From: JBBQKG01 sp038326655
Lineage (GTDB): Bacteria > Actinomycetota > Thermoleophilia > Solirubrobacterales > JBBDJG01
Length of the DNA: 22,525 nt
Direction of reading: 5' to 3'
Assembly: GCA_038326655.1 (NCBI GenBank)
Contig: JBBQKG010000035.1
Location: 1-22,525 of the forward strand
The translations under genes were made by a program, and so were the position numbers. This document shows, in pieces, positions 20,405-22,525 of the stretch (the stretch's first letter is position 1; each line of letters starts with the position of its first letter). The notes under the pieces were generated by a model, which was not told the DNA's origin, did not search any database, and was given only the letters and a program-made list of their open reading frames with translations.

Positions 20405-21744
20405 TCGAGGTCATCGAACCCGCCACCGAGCAGGTGATGGCGGAGGTCCCGCGCGCCGGCGAGGCGGAGGTCGACGCTGCGGTGGCGCGCGCGAAGGCCG
20501 CCTTCCCCGCCTGGCGGGCGGTCGCGCCGGCCGACCGCGCCTTGCTGCTCGATCGGCTCGCGGACGCGCTCGGGGACCGGCTGGACGCGCTCGCGACGCT
20601 CGAAGCCCGCAACGCCGGCAAGCCGATCGGCGACGCGCGGGGCGAGATCGAGATGGTGGTCGACACGTTCGGCTACTACGCCGGCGCGCCGGAGCGCCTG
20701 CTGGGGCACACGATCCCGGTCGCGGGCGGGGTCGACATGACCTTCCGCGAACCGCTCGGGGTGGTCGGCCTGATCGTGCCGTGGAACTTCCCGCTCGTGA
20801 CCGCCTCGTGGAAGGTCGCACCGGCGCTTGCAGCCGGGAACACGGTCGTGTTGAAGCCGGCCGAGCTGACGCCGCTGACCGCGCTCGAGCTCGAGCGGAT
20901 CGCGCTCGAGGCGGGGGTCCCCGACGGCGTCCTGAACGTCGTCGCCGGGCCCGGCAGCGTCTGCGGCCGGCGGCTCGTGGAGCACCCAGATGTCGCGAAG
21001 ATCGCCTTCACCGGCTCGACCGAGGTCGGCCGCGGCATCGCGCGAGGCGCGGCCGCGACGATCAAGCGCGTAACGCTCGAGCTGGGCGGCAAGTCGGCGA
21101 GCATCGTCTTCGCCGACGCCGACATCGAGAAGGCCGCCGCCGCGGCGCCGCCCGCGGTGTTCGGCAACGCCGGCCAGGACTGCTGCGCGCGTTCGCGGAT
21201 CCTCGTCGAACGCGCCGCCGTGGACGATTTCCTGGCCGCGCTCGAGCACGAGGTACAGGCGCTGCGCGTCGGTGACCCGCTCGACGAGACGACCCAGATG
21301 GGACCGTTGATCTCGGCCGGGCAGCGGGAAGCGGTCGCCTCATTCGTGCTCGACGACGCGCCCGTCGCGATCCGCGGCTCGGCGCCCGATGGGCCGGGGT
21401 ACTGGTTTCCTCCGATCGTGCTCGCGCCGGTCTCCAATGCCGACCGCGCCGCCACGGAGGAGATCTTCGGGCCGGTCGCGTGCGTGATCCCCTTCTCCGG
21501 CGAGCGCGAGGCGGTCGAGATCGCCAACGACACGATCTACGGCCTCTCCGGCGGCGTGTGGTCAGGCGATCCCGAGCGGGCCAAGCGGGTGGCGCGACGG
21601 ATGCGCACCGGGATGGTCTCGGTCAACGGCGGCCGGGGCAACAACCTCACGCCGTTCGGCGGCTACAAGCAGTCGGGCAAGGGTCGCGAGGCCGGCAAGT
21701 ACGGCCTCGAGGAGTTCCTCGAGATCAAGAGCATGCAGCTGTAG
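20401..21744 (+). CDS. NAD(P)-dependent aldehyde dehydrogenase
   Basis: A 447-residue protein, somewhat shorter than the usual 475-495 because the N-terminal 25-30 residues found in many members are absent. Motifs: 'IVPWNFPLV' (P127-W-N-F), 'NTVVLKPAE', 'FTGSTEVGRGI', general base Glu227 in 'LELGGK', nucleophile Cys261 in 'GNAGQDCCARSR', and 'EEIFGPVACVIPF'. C-terminal 'NNLTPFGGYKQSGKGREAGKYGLEEF' is typical of betaine-aldehyde or gamma-glutamyl-gamma-aminobutyraldehyde (PuuC-like) dehydrogenases. With the gamma-glutamyl ligase and hydrolase in front, oxidation of an aminoaldehyde derived from a polyamine is the likely role; the substrate remains inference. The ATG overlaps the previous stop. 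Confidence 0.9.
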   Translation: MIEVIEPATEQVMAEVPRAGEAEVDAAVARAKAAFPAWRAVAPADRALLLDRLADALGDRLDALATLEARNAGKPIGDARGEIEMVVDTFGYYAGAPERLLGHTIPVAGGVDMTFREPLGVVGLIVPWNFPLVTASWKVAPALAAGNTVVLKPAELTPLTALELERIALEAGVPDGVLNVVAGPGSVCGRRLVEHPDVAKIAFTGSTEVGRGIARGAAATIKRVTLELGGKSASIVFADADIEKAAAAAPPAVFGNAGQDCCARSRILVERAAVDDFLAALEHEVQALRVGDPLDETTQMGPLISAGQREAVASFVLDDAPVAIRGSAPDGPGYWFPPIVLAPVSNADRAATEEIFGPVACVIPFSGEREAVEIANDTIYGLSGGVWSGDPERAKRVARRMRTGMVSVNGGRGNNLTPFGGYKQSGKGREAGKYGLEEFLEIKSMQL

Positions 21745-21759
21745 CTCCCGGATCCGTCC

Positions 21760-21805
21760 ACCGCACCGGGTGCGGTCACCCCCGTCAGGGCCGGTGGCCG
21801 CACCC
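21760..21805. terminator. GC hairpins between convergent genes
   Basis: ACCGCACC (21760-21767) and GGTGCGGT (21769-21776) are reverse complements separated by one base, so about 7 bp with a 3-nt loop. GGGTGCGG (21768-21775) can instead pair with CCGCACCC (21798-21805). No T-run is present. It sits 15 nt after the aldehyde dehydrogenase stop and before the convergent ATPase gene. Confidence 0.5.
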
Positions 21806-21825
21806 GCGTCGCGCCCGGGCGGCGT

Positions 21826-22251
21826 TCAGGAGCTGCGGCGATCGGCGGCGCGGTCGTCGACGGGCAGGCTCGGCGCCCGCAGCTGGAACCACACCCGCTT
21901 CCCGGCCTCGGTGGGCTCCGCGCCCCACGCGTCGGCGAGGAGCTCGACCAGCGCCAGCCCCCGCCCGGTGCTGGCGTCGTCGCCGTAGTCCTTGCGCTGG
22001 GGGAGGCGGCCCGTGCCGTCGCGCACCTCCACCCGGACGGCGTCGTCCGCCAGCTCGATCACCAGCTCGCCCGGCGTGCCGGCGTGGAGCACGACGTTGG
22101 TGACCACCTCGGACACGAGCAGCGCGACGGTGTCGACGAGGTCGGGGCGCTCCCAGCCCTCCAGCGCCTCGGCGGCGAACCGCCGGGCCTGGCCCACGGC
22201 CCGCACGTCGACCGCGATGGCGCAGCTACGACGGTGCGGGGAGATCGGCAC
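21826..22251 (-). CDS. RsbW/SpoIIAB-like anti-sigma factor ATPase (HATPase)
   Basis: From GTG 22251, 141 residues, the normal length for these single-domain GHKL kinases. Motifs: N-box 'VALLVSEVVTNVVLHAG', G1 'VRVEVRDGTGRLP', G2 'TGRGLALVELLADAWG', and terminal 'GKRVWFQLRAP'. Proteins of this type phosphorylate STAS-domain antagonists and hold sigma factors, or act as regulatory ATPases in Streptomyces-like partner switching. A STAS protein with DSSG is encoded at 3415 but no direct link is visible. The frame is open upstream to 22473, but this extra N-terminus is low-complexity and contains the shadow of the 27-bp repeat of the opposite gene, so the GTG start is preferred. The next gene is divergent. 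Confidence 0.85.
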   Translation of the reverse strand: MPISPHRRSCAIAVDVRAVGQARRFAAEALEGWERPDLVDTVALLVSEVVTNVVLHAGTPGELVIELADDAVRVEVRDGTGRLPQRKDYGDDASTGRGLALVELLADAWGAEPTEAGKRVWFQLRAPSLPVDDRAADRRSS

Positions 22252-22326
22252 CGGGATCAAGTACCGCAGCCGGACCCCGGCGCGCAAGACGGGCGCGCCG
22301 GCGGGAAACGGCGCGACGATCGGGCG

Positions 22327-22525
22327 ATGGAGGGTGCGCCGACCGACCACCACGTCACCGTCTTCCCGACCGACCACCACGTCACCGTCTTCCCGACGGG
22401 GCCGGCGATGACCGAGATGGAGGCGCTGCGCCGCCGCTGGGACCCCGGCATGGCGGCCGTCATGGCCGCCCACGTGACCGTCGCCTACCCGGTCGAGGTG
22501 CCCGACCCCGCCACCTTCCCGGCCC
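22327..22525 (+). CDS. 2'-5' RNA ligase/phosphoesterase-like protein, 5' part only
   Basis: The gene is cut by the window end; 66 residues are visible from ATG 22327. The clear part is 'MEALRRRWDPGMAAVMAAHV', then 'TVAYPVEVPDPATF', the N-terminal strand with the HxT motif (H-V-T) of the 2H phosphoesterase superfamily, to which 2'-5' RNA ligase-like proteins belong. The second HxT motif would lie outside the window. In-frame ATGs exist at 22327, 22408 and 22417. Starting at 22408 gives a normal family N-terminus; starting at 22327 adds two copies of a nine-residue repeat that itself contains 'HHVTVFP'. The substrate is unknown. Confidence 0.65.
   Translation, partial: MEGAPTDHHVTVFPTDHHVTVFPTGPAMTEMEALRRRWDPGMAAVMAAHVTVAYPVEVPDPATFPA
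22342..22395 (+). repeat. Two perfect tandem copies of a 27-bp unit
   Basis: 22342-22368 and 22369-22395 are identical and encode TDHHVTVFP twice, in frame with the RNA-ligase-like gene. The unit lies directly before the ATG at 22408. The H-V-T-V-F-P wording mimics the family HxT motif, so it could come from duplication of a real N-terminal strand. Confidence 0.9.

Noticed and set aside
1..22525. Transposase, integrase, prophage, tRNA or rRNA genes
   Set aside because: I looked for them on both strands and saw no convincing candidate; no terminal inverted repeats or target duplications were found by eye. A tRNAscan or HMM search would be decisive.

Overview
The window is high-GC DNA with densely packed genes. 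Codon use is strongly GC-biased, many starts are GTG or TTG, and several genes have an Actinobacterial -10 box (TAnnnT-like) 6-9 nt before the start codon. Class E sortase with a LAxTG substrate, collagen-like and Calx-beta surface proteins and Exo VII fit Actinomycetota. The C-terminal domain of the 1393-residue secreted protein and the small SnoaL-like proteins suggest Thermoleophilia (Solirubrobacterales-like). This placement is inference from protein style, not a database match.

Layout: (1) 1-3870 is accessory: the 3' end of a VOC protein, a broken fragment of tag (3-methyladenine DNA glycosylase I), two paralogous SnoaL-like genes flanking a divergent pair (collagen-like secreted protein and an unrecognised secreted protein), and a PAS/STAS fusion. 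(2) 4000-8500 holds housekeeping xseA-xseB, a GNAT acetyltransferase, a membrane-anchored unknown, an SRPBCC protein, and two small-protein loci preceded by the same 5' leader. One locus encodes a 73-aa protein. The other encodes three translationally coupled small ORFs of 15, 57 and 76 aa. (3) 8581-12762 is a very large secreted metallophosphatase-like protein with FN3 and Calx-beta modules. (4) 12844-15000 has a frameshifted cytochrome P450 and two small unknowns. (5) 15253-16618 is a sortase E and LAxTG substrate pair. (6) 16693-21744 is an amine or amino-acid catabolic cluster: APC permease, glutamine-synthetase-like gamma-glutamyl ligase, gamma-glutamyl-GABA-hydrolase-like GATase and aldehyde dehydrogenase, resembling the Puu (glutamylated putrescine) route but without a PuuB oxidase in the window. 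(7) 21826-22525 has an RsbW-like anti-sigma ATPase facing a partial 2'-5' RNA ligase-like gene.

The strongest candidate for something undescribed is the duplicated 5' leader at 4064-4130 and 7458-7523. Two blocks are conserved, the spacing to the start codon is nearly identical (67 and 66 nt), and a stem immediately upstream of the Shine-Dalgarno can form in both copies with compensating base differences. Both copies precede genes for small proteins that I do not recognise.
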